Shown here piece after piece: positions 1 to 9,234 of a stretch of 64,000 nucleotides of DNA. The translations under genes were made by a program, and so were the position numbers. Under the pieces are notes generated by a model that was given only the letters and a program-made list of their open reading frames with translations, was not told where the DNA came from and ran no database searches. Origin of the DNA: Argyresthia goedartella (taxonomy: Eukaryota > Arthropoda > Insecta > Lepidoptera > Argyresthiidae). How positions within the stretch are numbered: the first letter of the stretch is position 1; each line of letters opens with the position of its first letter. The DNA is taken from positions 4,014,661 to 4,078,660 of the forward strand of contig OX463812.1 in assembly GCA_949825045.1 (NCBI GenBank), given 5' to 3'.

Positions 1-15
1 CCCACGCTCGTAACA
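1..15 (+). repeat. Last bases of the gypsy 5' LTR
   Basis: The sequence CCCACGCTCGTAACA is identical to the end of the 3' LTR at 3665-3679 and ends in the expected CA. The rest of this LTR lies upstream of the window. Confidence 0.85.
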
Positions 16-17
16 TT

Positions 18-35
18 TGGTGTCAGAAGTGGGAT
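18..35 (+). other. Primer binding site, tRNA-Leu type
   Basis: TGGTGTCAGAAGTGGGAT starts two bases after the 5' LTR. It is complementary to the 3' end of a typical eukaryotic tRNA-Leu whose acceptor end reads ...CCCACTTCTGACA plus CCA. In this family the tRNA 3' end primes minus-strand DNA synthesis here. The tRNA assignment is from memory of tRNA-Leu sequences. Confidence 0.75.
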
Positions 36-40
36 AGAAA

Positions 41-2920
41 ATGCCGTTAATGCCACGAGAAACCGAGCCAAAAGGAGTGACGACGCGAAGCCAAACGTCT
101 GGGTCTGGAGACTCGACGCCTGGTACGTCGGAATCACCTGCTCCAGCTGCACAAGGAGTAGACCTCAACGTTATCTTCGTCCTCCTAAAGGAACAAGCGA
201 GAGAGCTAAAGGAACAGTCGCGAAAACAGGAGGAACGGGCCAGGAAACAGGAGGAACAGGCCAGGAAACAGGAAGAACAGACTCTAATCCTCCAGAATGA
301 GCTTAGGGAACAAAAGGATCACCAGGAGGTACAGGCACGAATGCTTCGTGAGGTACATGAGTCTACGACCGAATGGAAGAGAGAGTTGTTCGAGGTCCAG
401 GAAAAACTGGCCGATATGGATGAAAAACTGGTGAGTCGAGTCCATGATGTCGATAAAAAAATTGAGACCTGTGAGAGCCGTCTCCAAAAACTTGAGATCA
501 AAGTGGCTAATGGTCCAAGTACCTATGTACCCGACGCATCGGTGTCCGGAGGCGGCAGGTTCAAAGTGCCCCCTTTTGACGGTAGCTCATCGTGGACTGC
601 CTATAAGCTGCAGTTCGAGTCTGTTTCCCAGGCTAATGGCTGGAGTAAGGAGCAAGCCAGGACAGCACTGACGTTGGCGCTGCGCGACGAGGCTCTTACC
701 ATACTAGAGGCTCTGGGAAACGACCGGACGTACGACCGCCTTCTAGAAGCCTTGGAGGCACGATACGGTGACAGTCACCTGGAGCACGTGTACCGAGCTC
801 AGTTAAAGGACAGGACACAAGGACGTAACGAGTCCTTACAACAGTGGGCCCTGGAAATCGAGAAGTTGGTTAGGAAGGCCTATCAACGTACGTCAGCATC
901 CTTTGTGGACAGTATGCTGGTGCAGACCTTCATCGATGGGATCCGGGATCTGGAAGTGAGGGCAGCCGTGCGATTGGGACATCATGGCAGCCTAAAGGAT
1001 GCAGTAGCCCACGCTCTCGAGGTGGAAGCTGTACGACAGGATTCATCCAGGCCTTTCAGGGTGCGAGAAGTGTCGACTACGAAGCCAGTAGATTCCCGCC
1101 GCGAATTTGGGCCACGTTGCTACCATTGTGGAGAACGTGGTCACCTGCAGTCAGGCTGTCCGAAAAGGACTAGGAGGGACAGAGACCCCGCTCCAAGGAC
1201 AAAGACAAGGAGCGGGCCAGGACATCGCGCGAGGATCGCAGCGAGCGGAGCGAGAGAGGGGATCGAAGCGAGCGGGACCGAGACCGCGACCGTGACCGCA
1301 AGCATCGCAAGGACAGGCGTAACCGGTCACCGCACGAGCGCGGCTCGCGACGTCGCTCGCGCGACCGCCACTAGAGATTCACTGAGGTATCACATAGCAC
1401 CTCCAGCCGTTGGCAGACGTAAAGGCACGAGAGTAGCTCCCGCAGCAGCGGCGGCGGGGGGCTCGGCTCGGACCGGCGCGAGCGGGAGCGCGGCGAGCGG
1501 GACCGCGGGGACAGGGGGGACCGCGGCGATAAGGACAATGATAAGAACTGATACGGTTAGCGACGAGTGGAGTGATGAAATCATGCAGCAAGCGCAACAA
1601 GAGGACCCTGACGTGAGACCCATTTTTGATTGGATTAATGCTGGCGCACCTAAACCAAGATGGTGTGATGTAGCTGCTATGAGTGCGGTAACAAAAAGCT
1701 ACTGGGCACAATGGGATAGCTTGGTTATGCATAATGGCGTTCTATGTAGAAAATGGGAATCAACAAATGGGAAGGATGCTCACCTGCAAGTCGTTGTCCC
1801 AAAGAAAAGGGTGAAAGATGTTTTGAGAAGCTTTCACGATGGAACATCCGGTGGACACCTTGGAGTAAAAAGGACCCTAATGAAAATCCGGCAACGCTTT
1901 TATTGGATTCACTGCCGAGAAGATGTTGAAAATTGGTGTAAACGATGCACTAACTGTGCATCAGTCAAGGGACCGCATACCCGTAGCCGAGGAACACTCA
2001 AGTTGTACAACGTGGGAGCCCCTTGGGAAAGGGTTGCATTAGATGTCGCAGGACCATTCCCAGCATCGGACTCCGGAAACAAGTACATTCTTGTCGTGAT
2101 GGATTACTTCACGAAGTGGCCTGAAGTATTTGCCATTCCTAATCAAGAAGCGGTAACCATAGCTGAAAAGTTAGTGAACGAAGTATTCTGCCGGTTTGGG
2201 GTACCACTCGAAATCCACAGTGATCAAGGAAGAAACTTCGAGTCTGCGGTCTTTCAGGAGACTTGTCGCATAATGGGAATTCATAAGACGAGGACTACGG
2301 CGTATCATCCACAGTCAGATGGAATGGTTGAGAGATTTAACCAGACACTGGAGAGACATCTAGCCAAGGTCGTTGAGAGCCATCAAAAAGATTGGGATCG
2401 GCATATCCCCCTCTTCCTGTTGTCTTATAGGTCGGCAACTCATGAAAGTACGGCGGTTACTCCATCGTATGCGAATTTTGGAAGAGAACTCCGTCTGCCT
2501 GCAGATCTCCTGACTGGACGTCCGCCCGATACACCAAGGACCATGACGGAATATGCAAGTGATTTGCGGGATCGGATTGATGATGTTCACAGCCTGGTAC
2601 GTGAACACGGGCTCCACGCTAGCATAAAGATGAAAACCCGATATGACCGGAAGTCTTATCAAGTGGGTTTTGAGGAAGGTTCGTTGGTGTGGCTACATAA
2701 CCCTATGCGACGAATAGGAAAGTCCCCGAAACTATCTCCGAATTGGGAAGGGCCTTACAAGGTAGTCACCAAAATAAACGACGTCACGTATCGAATCCAG
2801 CGGAATCCTCGTAGTCCGAGCAAGATTGTTCATGTTGACCGGCTGGCCAGATACCACGGAAATAATGATGCTCGGGACGAGCATGTCTTAGGAGGGGGTA
2901 GTGTTACGCCGGTAGGTTAG
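41..2920 (+). CDS. Gag-integrase fusion protein of the gypsy element
   Basis: A 959-residue open frame. Residues 45-140 are charged and coiled-coil-like, with repeated KQEEQ/RKQEE units. A capsid-like region follows (about 170-330), then one CCHC zinc knuckle (CYHCGERGHLQSGC, near residue 360). A low-complexity stretch (about 375-500) leads into an integrase with an H-H-C-C zinc domain (about 598-640) and the D,D-35-E core: first D in ALDVAGPF (about 665), second in HSDQGRNF (about 725), E in MVERFNQ (about 760). The tail ends in the KIVHVDRLARYHG type. Protease, RT and RNase H are missing between knuckle and integrase, yet the frame stays open across the gap. The ATG at 41 is the first one after the primer binding site. 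It is probably a deletion derivative, but a functional short Gag-Int protein cannot be excluded. Confidence 0.85.
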   Translation: MPLMPRETEPKGVTTRSQTSGSGDSTPGTSESPAPAAQGVDLNVIFVLLKEQARELKEQSRKQEERARKQEEQARKQEEQTLILQNELREQKDHQEVQARMLREVHESTTEWKRELFEVQEKLADMDEKLVSRVHDVDKKIETCESRLQKLEIKVANGPSTYVPDASVSGGGRFKVPPFDGSSSWTAYKLQFESVSQANGWSKEQARTALTLALRDEALTILEALGNDRTYDRLLEALEARYGDSHLEHVYRAQLKDRTQGRNESLQQWALEIEKLVRKAYQRTSASFVDSMLVQTFIDGIRDLEVRAAVRLGHHGSLKDAVAHALEVEAVRQDSSRPFRVREVSTTKPVDSRREFGPRCYHCGERGHLQSGCPKRTRRDRDPAPRTKTRSGPGHRARIAASGAREGIEASGTETATVTASIARTGVTGHRTSAARDVARATATRDSLRYHIAPPAVGRRKGTRVAPAAAAAGGSARTGASGSAASGTAGTGGTAAIRTMIRTDTVSDEWSDEIMQQAQQEDPDVRPIFDWINAGAPKPRWCDVAAMSAVTKSYWAQWDSLVMHNGVLCRKWESTNGKDAHLQVVVPKKRVKDVLRSFHDGTSGGHLGVKRTLMKIRQRFYWIHCREDVENWCKRCTNCASVKGPHTRSRGTLKLYNVGAPWERVALDVAGPFPASDSGNKYILVVMDYFTKWPEVFAIPNQEAVTIAEKLVNEVFCRFGVPLEIHSDQGRNFESAVFQETCRIMGIHKTRTTAYHPQSDGMVERFNQTLERHLAKVVESHQKDWDRHIPLFLLSYRSATHESTAVTPSYANFGRELRLPADLLTGRPPDTPRTMTEYASDLRDRIDDVHSLVREHGLHASIKMKTRYDRKSYQVGFEEGSLVWLHNPMRRIGKSPKLSPNWEGPYKVVTKINDVTYRIQRNPRSPSKIVHVDRLARYHGNNDARDEHVLGGGSVTPVG
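1189..1551 (+). other. Arg/Ser/Asp-rich coding stretch lying out of frame inside the gag-int ORF
   Basis: This GC-rich segment sits between the zinc knuckle and the integrase. In the frame of position 1189, not the frame of the long ORF, it encodes many RS, RD, RE and DRDRDR units like the RS domains of SR splicing factors, with stops only at about 1372 and 1417. The run of C at 1186-1189 is where a one-base slip would connect the knuckle frame to this frame. So it may be the original Gag tail put out of frame by one base, or a piece of host RS-domain gene carried in with the deletion. The sequence alone does not decide. Confidence 0.5.
2891..2901 (+). other. Polypurine tract of the gypsy element
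   Basis: GGAGGGGGTAG lies immediately before the TG of the 3' LTR, the expected position of the plus-strand primer. It overlaps the end of the coding frame, which stops at 2920 inside the LTR. Confidence 0.7.
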
Positions 2921-3198
2921 GTCAAAAACTTTGAACGTCAATTTCAGTGCTTTAGAGGCGTTTTCAGCAGGCTGAAAAGTCATTTCAGGCCGTTTCAGAA
3001 GTTACTCTATCACATATCTAAAGATCGAAATTTCACCCAAGTTGCCGTCGTTTTCAGGCGCCTGAAACATGTTTTCAGTCCGTTTCAGGGCACCCTCTAT
3101 CAGATGACGCCATAACCTGAAAACCCGTTTTCAGGCGTTTTCAGGACCCCTTATGGGCCTCTGAAGCACAAATCGTTATATGGCGAAATATCCGGTAG

Positions 3199-3402
3199 GA
3201 GTGACAGAGATAGCACTACTAGAAAGAGATAGCTATACTCGGAACATTCGAGAAGTGTGTGACAGAGATAGCACTACTAGAAAGAGATAGCTATACTCGG
3301 AACATTCGAGAAGGGAGTGACAGAGAGAGTGCACCATTAGAGAGAGACATATATGGTCTCGAATGTTCTCGGCCCGCACGCTGGTCCTTACTAGAATATT
3401 CG
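3199..3402 (+). promoter_or_regulatory. Cluster of heat-shock-element-like motifs in the LTR U3
   Basis: A 58-bp unit is repeated at about 3200-3255 and 3258-3313, with a partial third copy. Each full copy ends in GGAACATTCGAGAAG (3241-3255 and 3299-3313), three perfect alternating nGAAn/nTTCn blocks, the consensus for a trimeric heat-shock factor site. Two further two-block sites lie at 3360-3369 (CGAATGTTCT) and 3393-3402 (AGAATATTCG). All lie upstream of the TATA box at 3443. Heat-inducible transcription is inferred, not shown. Confidence 0.6.
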
Positions 3403-3442
3403 CGATATGTGTGGACAATGTGTCCAGAGCGGCTCCGCGGGA

Positions 3443-3449
3443 TATAAAA
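3443..3449 (+). promoter_or_regulatory. TATA box of the gypsy LTR promoter
   Basis: TATAAAA lies in a GC-rich setting (GCGGGATATAAAAGGCGCC). A start site about 25-30 bases on would fall around TTAGTTACAT at 3471-3480. It is the only strong TATA box in the LTR. Confidence 0.65.
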
Positions 3450-3607
3450 GGCGCCGACGGCCGGCGCGAGTTAGTTACATTTTAACTGCGATCGAGTGCT
3501 TGTACAAGGATAATCGGAGAGAAAGACTCTTCGTGTGAATAGTGAGTGTGTTTTAATTAGTGGATTTTAAGTACAGTTCATGTGAATTGTAAGTGCGTAA
3601 TTTGGGT

Positions 3608-3613
3608 AATAAA
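3608..3613 (+). terminator. AATAAA polyadenylation signal of the LTR
   Basis: AATAAA lies about 130 bases past the predicted start site and about 65 bases before the LTR end, fitting an R region that ends near 3630. Confidence 0.5.
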
Positions 3614-3765
3614 GTGAGTGTTTTATTTAGTGGATTAATTCGTGCTTTTCTATCAAATACGAACCCCACGCTCGTAACAATATGTTATATTTTTAACTTT
3701 TTAGTTCGAAGTGCTTTAAAAGCGTGTTTTTTAGTTTTTTAAAACTATATTTATTTAATTTCTAT

Positions 3766-5154
3766 ATTGGCATGTAGCATTTACGCAATGTGCCAATTGA
3801 ACACAGATCTTAATAAAATATTCGATTGTAATTACATCATAGTCTATTAAAAACGAACATGTTTCAAGTTTTAACTTTAACCACGTTATATTTAAAAAAA
3901 TGTCACAATAAATTATACGTTTTCCTGAAATCGAAACTATCAATGACTGTATTGTATTGTGATGTAGTGAATATTGAAATCGGAAACCATTGTAACATTC
4001 GATTCGATTATTTTTACACATTGGTACACAGGAAAATTTTATCTCTGGTGACCTTTCCCTAATCCTTCACAATGCGCCATTATAAAAAAAAAGTTTTGTT
4101 TACGTTGTTTAATTACTGTAAAAGCGGTGAAAGTATAATTCAAGGTACATATATTTTTTTAGAGCATTTAATATAAATTTTCCACATAGTCGGTGTGAAA
4201 AGTTGTATGTGTCACTCAGGAGCAAAATTATTTTGGTCATGGGCGTTAACGCTTGAATCCTTCATTACGCTCAGGATTCTAACTTAGAATCCTTCCCTTC
4301 ACTCTGGATTCAATGTACCGCCCTCGCCGTAAATACATCATTTTGCTCCCTTGTGACACAAATAACTATTTCACACATTTGGAAAAGTAAGTTTTGCTCC
4401 ACAACGAGAAAGAGCAAAATGCTACTTTTCTGTTCAAGCTACTTTTTTAATTTATTCATTGGAATGTAGCATTTACGCAATATGCCAATTGAACACTGAT
4501 CTCAATAAAATAATCGACTGTTATTTCATCGTAGTCGATTAAAAATGAACATATTTCAAGTTTTAACTATCAACGTTATATAAAAATTTCTGAATTTTTC
4601 GAAATATAAAAAAAAAATGTCACAATATATTATATGTTTTACTGAAATCAAAACTATCGATGACTTTTATTATGATAAAATGAATATTGATATCCGATAC
4701 CATTGTAATATTCGATTCGATTATTTTTACACATTGGTAAAAGTAGCACAGGAATATTTAATCTGTTGACCTTTTCCTAATCCTTCACAATCACATTATA
4801 AAAAAGTTTAGTTTTCGTTGTTCGTTTACTGTCAAAGTGGTTAAAGTATAATTCAAAGTATAATAAAAATATATATAATATATAAAATAACTATTTATTT
4901 CATTAGTTTTAGAGCATTTTATTTCAATTTTCCTCATAGTCAGTGTGAAAAGTTGTATATGTCACTCAGGAGCAAAATTATTTTCGTCACAGGCGTTAAC
5001 GCTTGAATCCTTCGTTACGCTCAGGATTCTAACTTAGAATCCCTCGCTACGCTCAGGATTTTATCCTAGAATCCTTCGCTTCACTCTGGATTCAATGTTC
5101 CTCCCTCGCCGTAAATACATTATTTTGCTCCCTTGTGACACAAATAACTATTCT
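3766..5154. repeat. Two tandem copies of an AT-rich repeat (about 0.6-0.7 kb each)
   Basis: Copy 1 (about 3766-4373) and copy 2 (about 4458-5154) share ATTGG-ATGTAGCATTTACGCAAT at the start and CTCCCTTGTGACACAAATAACTATT at the end, with clear divergence and small indels between. Each holds a cluster of short repeats around 'GAATCCTTCGCTTCACTC / CTCAGGATTCTAA' (4250-4310 and 5000-5095) that can fold back on themselves. No coding sequence is seen. It is probably an unclassified non-autonomous transposon or satellite. Confidence 0.65.
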
Positions 5155-5228
5155 GTCAGGCCTGGATTCCAACAGGGAAGAAAAAGAAGAATACTATACA
5201 ACTTAGAATAGTGATAAGTGTCCATTAC

Positions 5229-5367
5229 CTCCATAAATGATAGTGCTGAGTAAACCTTTCTCTTCTAAAGGTATCCATTGACTGATGAGGTGGTGCATGC
5301 TAGGGTACACGCAGGCTTGAGTTAGACCTTGGAGTACTCGACAGGCACAGACTAGAGTCCAATCGCC
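5229..5367 (-). CDS. SLC17-type MFS transporter, exon 4 of those found
   Basis: A 139-bp minus-strand exon flanked by an acceptor (TATCTGCTCCCCAG) and a donor (GAG/GTAATG). It starts in phase 0 and ends in phase 1. It encodes the segment with the MFS family signature RVLQGLTQACVYPSMHHL and then ISQWIPLEEKGLLSTIIYGG, matching the loop 2-3 and TM4/TM5 region of SLC17 anion/phosphate cotransporters such as sialin-like proteins. These are plasma or organelle membrane transporters that usually couple anion movement to Na+ or H+. The next exon downstream is not visible between 1 and 5228 and probably lies outside the window. Confidence 0.85.
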
Positions 5368-5439
5368 CTGGGGAGCAGATAAAGATATGTAGTGCTTCAA
5401 ATACGGACGCCATTTATAAAGAGGTTGGCTAATATTCAC

Positions 5440-5989
5440 TTAAATTTTATGTGTGCTAAATTTCATTCAAACCCGTTCAGACGTTTTTGCCTGATGTGGT
5501 AGCAAATATATTAACTTTGTCATTTTTTATATGAGTGGCATTCCCCTACACCCTTTGTAACCATAAATTCAAATAATTGTATACGAGATAAGAAATTTAC
5601 TGTCATGCAGGGAAATTATTGTGCCTGTAACATAGGTATGCCTATTATAAGTCCCACATGGTGAAAAACCATTTGGTACATTAAAAATAATGAAAAGGGG
5701 TTTTATCTCGTAAATAAAGCATTGTGGTTTTGTCTGATCCAAATCATATTAAAAATCACTTTCAGTCATTCTAACTTTCACAGAATCTGTTTGTAAAGGC
5801 TTTCAACAAAGTATATTTTTCAGTGCCATTGTTTGTAAACGAGATTATTAGAATGGAAATGTACGATAGGAGATGTAATTAGATTGTATTTGAATTGAAA
5901 TTAGACATGACTTAGGATTACTCAGTTGTCTGCCAATAATTATTTTTGGTTCCTTTTTTAATTACTGCTAAGGGCGGTATTAACTTTTC
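5440..5989. other. Intron sequence without recognisable features
   Basis: AT-rich DNA upstream of exon 5229-5367 in transcript order. I see no coding signal or clear repeat here. Confidence 0.5.
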
Positions 5990-6531
5990 ATTACTGTAGA
6001 AATTTACAAATACTTAGAAAACGTCATTTTTTGCCTCTTCTCTACATTGGACCACTGTGGGAGCAGAAGGGAGTAAAAACTTCCACAGATTGATTTTTAG
6101 AACTCATTTAAGAATTGGTTGTGCTTAACTAGTACAAATATTACAATATTAATTATTATGATTAATAAGTAGGAATAAATAATTACAAAATTATTAACAG
6201 CAAGGTCTGTGTTGAGCCAGATTAACCCAATACAGTCCCGTCATTTAGGTAATCTTGAACATTGTAATATCCCTTTTTTAACTAAGTCGCTTTAACATGC
6301 TTTTTTAATTGCACAAATGGCAATTTCAAATTCTCCAGGAGGGGTATTTTAGTCTGTGATTATTTCTTAGGTTAACATTACAGCTGTCGCCAAGTTTGGA
6401 AAATGTTGTGAACTTCTGGCGTACATACATTCTATTTTCGAAAACAAATTGACTAGCTACAGTTAGATGAGAATTTCTTTTAAAAGCTCTCTTAAAGAGT
6501 ATGTTTGTTTTAAATTATAAATTGCTCGAAT
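5990..6531 (-). pseudogene. 3' part of a jockey/CR1-type LINE ORF2, decayed (part 1)
   Basis: This is closely similar to 24,150-24,740, where the same family is better preserved. It covers the C-terminal tail after the reverse transcriptase and the 3' UTR on the minus strand, with many indels and stops. It stops abruptly at 6531 (...GCTCGAAT) and the same LINE resumes at 7583, so a 1.05-kb insertion separates the two halves. Confidence 0.75.
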
Positions 6532-7582
6532 CTGGGGGCACGGAAGTGCCCCCGCCAAGAAGAGCGCGAAGCACTGGGGCACTACCTACCTTTTCTCGTA
6601 ACGCTTCGTCGTTATTTGGAACTCTCAGAACTTGGATTCGGATTATACCAGATCGACGAAATTCTCGGAATATGATTTTCATTAGTAGACTTAATAAACA
6701 TACAAAGTTTCAGGTGCATAGCTTTTATACTTTAGATTTAATTGATATCTAAAAAACCCCGATTTCGTTACTGACTCACTCACTCACGTACTGTTGATCA
6801 ACAAAACTTTTAGGCACTTCCCGAAGTGCTGGAAAGCTGAAATTTGGCATCTAGGCTAGTATTTGTACACAAACAACAAAAAAATCCTAAAACTTGGAAT
6901 TTTCACCCTTCAACCCCCTAAACTAGGGGATGAAATTTTGTATGAGACTTCCGCAAATTTTGATGCTATGGTCTTAAAATTTATACAGGGACTGCTTGTT
7001 ATAAATAATAAAAGTAAAGTAAATGTAGACCATTAATTTCCCCACTGAGGGGCACAGGCCTTTACCCAGATACCAGTAATATTGAGCCATATTCCACCAC
7101 GATGGCTTACAGCTAAACGTATCATATATTATTAATTAATAAATGAAGATTAAAAATAAAATGTAATTATATATTATTTTAATTCTTTGGTATAGGTGGT
7201 TTTCATAGACACGTTGGTAAGATGAGATGTCTTTTCCCCAGAGTCCTTTCGTCTAGGTTTCAGGGCATACAATCAGATACCCAACAACTTATCAGTGACC
7301 TCTAATACACCGCACTCGCTCTTTGTAGACTTCCCTTATCGATATGCATCCCGGATCTTATGCAACTTACAAAAATAAATGAAATCCCACCAAAACATTT
7401 TCATGTAAAAAATGTAGCCAAGAACAGGGAAACAAAAAGTTATCAGAGCTCAAGTAGACCCAAGCTTCTAACTCTACACGCCCTAACTGTACAGCCCTAA
7501 CTTCACAAACTCTAACACCTTACCTAAAATATGTTTCCCTCTTCTTGGCTACATTTTTTACATGAAAATGTTTTGGTGGGAT
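6532..7582. mobile_element. About 1.05-kb insertion, Helitron-like or composite
   Basis: It is inserted into the LINE fragment between GCTCGAAT and AGCTCTTTT. The left end carries a perfect 8-bp-stem, 4-base-loop hairpin (GGGGGCAC/GTGCCCCC, 6534-6553). Seen from the other strand the insertion begins A|TCCCACC. A TC start, an A/T insertion point and a GC hairpin near the other end recall Helitrons or Helentrons, but the terminal CTRR is missing. It contains a stretch (7028-7120) of a common lepidopteran repeat with the words TTTCCCCACTGAGGGGCACAGG and TTGAGCCATA. No helicase or replication-initiator coding is seen. Confidence 0.5.
7384..7582. repeat. 50-bp inverted repeat around a 97-bp core
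   Basis: 7384-7433 (ATCCCACCAAAACATTTTCA...) and 7531-7582 (...TGAAAATGTTTTGGTGGGAT) are near-perfect reverse complements. They form the right end of the 1.05-kb insertion. They could be asymmetric terminal repeats of that element or a separate MITE inserted at its edge. Confidence 0.65.
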
Positions 7583-7745
7583 AGCTCTTTTCTGTAAAAT
7601 ATAAATAGTTTGAATATCTGCTGCTTTCCCCCACAACAACATACCATAGGATATGACACTATGAAAGTAACTAAAATATACAAGCCTATCTAGGCTTCTA
7701 CATCTGTAGCCACATCCCTGTTTTGTCTGATATAGACATACACAT
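7583..7745 (-). pseudogene. Jockey/CR1-type LINE ORF2 fragment (part 2)
   Basis: It encodes the conserved YFSYFHSVISYGMLLWGKAA segment that follows the RT in this LINE family, on the minus strand, and matches 24,740-24,890. It is the continuation of the copy at 5990-6531. Confidence 0.75.
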
Positions 7746-7799
7746 AGACATGTCAAGTTAAAACCGCCCCAAGTAGTTATAATGTAATACCATATTTAT

Positions 7800-8330
7800 A
7801 TGTGATGTCATATTTATATGACCACCGTTGTTTTTACCCCCGACGAACAAAAGAGGGGTGTTATAAAAATTAAGCAAATGTTGGTGTGTCTGTGTGGCTG
7901 TATTTGTCTGTCCGTGGCACACTAGCGCACAAACGGGTGGACGGATTTTAACGCGGTTTTCTGTAAATGGTAGTAAATTTTCCTGCGATGATTTTTAAGT
8001 ATGTTTTATTAAAATCCTTTTAGTAGTTTGATAGTTATCAGCTTAACAAAAAATATGGGTCAAGCGGCTATACAGACATTGATGCGGTTTTGTTGTTTGT
8101 AGTAGACTTCACTGCGATGGTTCTAAGATATATTTTTTTAAATCAATTCAGTAGTTCGAAGATCATCCAAAAAATCAAGTAAACCGAATTTTAGCCGTAA
8201 GTCTTCATTAATGTGTCGTGGGTGTATAAAATGTGTTATTTATGTCGTATCTTTTCACACTTTTCACGCTTTTTTTTTCTTGGAGGGTAGTCCTAACAAA
8301 CAGCAGCCTAAGTAATTAGCTCCCTATTTA
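7800..8330. repeat. Dispersed repeat without coding potential
   Basis: It contains the 'TGTGTGTCTGTGTGGCTGTATTTGTCTGTC ... GCACAAACGGGTGGACGGATTTTAA' type of motif common in lepidopteran intergenic DNA. A related inverted motif occurs near 23,060-23,140. No open frame. It runs up to the likely 5' UTR of the LINE at 8461. Confidence 0.45.
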
Positions 8331-8460
8331 TTTCAATTTAAAATTACAATTTAACATTTAATGAACATTTATTTATAAAATATACTGACCTGAACCATCC
8401 ACGAATCAATTTCAAGCAATTAGCACATAAATCAATAAGTATTTCATCATTATTTACAAT

Positions 8461-9234
8461 ATGGATATTTACACTAAGCTGGCAAACAATATGGAGTCCA
8501 TTGTGAAGTCATTTGGCGAGAGGGTGGAGAAGTGTGAGCAGGAGATACAGGTCTCTGCTCCCAAGAACGTCTCCAGCCTGGCGAGTGAGTTCTTGGAGTT
8601 TAAGTCGCTCATCTGGAAATGCCTCAGCATGCTAAGATCACAGCTAGAGCTCCTGACGCTGGGCCTAGACAGGCACGAGACTGCGGCGAGGCGTAAGGTG
8701 TTGTTGGTGCACGGAGTGAAGGAGGAGATCGATGAGCAGCCGGGTATGGTGCTCAAGACAATGCTCGCCAACCAACTCAAAGTGTCCGCCGAATGCCTCG
8801 GTGCAATCAGGGTGGTTCACCGTCTGGGTCCCATCAAGGATACAAAGACTCGGCCGCTGCTTGTGCGTTTCACAACTCTTGAAGCCCGCAGTGAGGTGTG
8901 GGGGCTGAAGAAGGGACTCAAGGGCTCGGGCATGACTATCACTGAGTTTTTAACAAAATCTCGACACAACGTTTTTGTGGCCTCCCGCAAGCACTTCGGT
9001 ATGAACAACGCCTGGACCTCAGAAGGCAAGACCATAATCTTGCTGCCGGACAAGTCCCGTCGTAAGGTGGAGTCCTGGGGTGATCTACAGCCGCTGACAT
9101 CCGAGTACCCGAGCATGGACTGCTCCCAGCCATCGCAAGACAAGGGGAAGAAGCCAGCCGCAGGCGCAACTGCTAACGCCAAGAAGGGCGGAGGCGTCGT
9201 GACCAGGAGAGGAGGCCAGGTGCCTGCGAAGTGA
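8461..9234 (+). CDS. LINE ORF1 protein (family F, copy 1)
   Basis: A complete 257-residue frame. Residues about 5-80 are coiled-coil-like, about 85-160 form an RRM-like region (KVLLVHGVKEEI ... PLLVRFTTLEARSEVW), and about 165-215 a basic C-terminal domain. The tail is Lys/Gly-rich (KKPAAGATANAKKGGG). Such ORF1 proteins trimerise and coat LINE RNA as nucleic-acid chaperones. The region 9090-9470 is almost identical to 39,113-39,500, the 3' end of ORF1 in another copy that keeps an intact ORF2. Here ORF2 is missing: the element breaks at the poly-T run at 9475, and only its 3' tail is found again at 10,369-10,480. It lies inside an intron of the transporter gene. Confidence 0.8.
   Translation: MDIYTKLANNMESIVKSFGERVEKCEQEIQVSAPKNVSSLASEFLEFKSLIWKCLSMLRSQLELLTLGLDRHETAARRKVLLVHGVKEEIDEQPGMVLKTMLANQLKVSAECLGAIRVVHRLGPIKDTKTRPLLVRFTTLEARSEVWGLKKGLKGSGMTITEFLTKSRHNVFVASRKHFGMNNAWTSEGKTIILLPDKSRRKVESWGDLQPLTSEYPSMDCSQPSQDKGKKPAAGATANAKKGGGVVTRRGGQVPAK

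Larger units (their letters stand above)
1..3679 (+). mobile_element. Ty3/gypsy-type LTR retrotransposon, internally deleted
   Basis: The window opens inside the 5' LTR of this element. The first 15 bases equal the last 15 of the 3' LTR (3665-3679). Between them lie a tRNA-type primer binding site, one long reading frame with Gag and integrase parts, a purine tract and a complete 3' LTR. Protease, reverse transcriptase and RNase H are absent, so the element would need another copy's enzymes to move. The 5' target duplication lies outside the window, so insertion borders cannot be confirmed. Confidence 0.88.
2902..3679 (+). repeat. Gypsy 3' LTR (778 bp)
   Basis: It runs from TGTTACGCC to CTCGTAACA, with TGTTAC/GTAACA inverted ends. 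The 5' half has several copies of a CGTTTTCAGG/CTGAAA motif (about 2950-3150). The middle has a 58-bp tandem repeat. Then come a TATA box (3443), a likely transcript start near 3470, and an AATAAA at 3608, giving a U3-R-U5 order. Confidence 0.88.

Noticed and set aside
1379..1732. 117-codon minus-strand frame over the GC-rich part of the gypsy element
   Set aside because: Low-complexity Ala/Pro-rich shadow of the RS-rich stretch; no domain.
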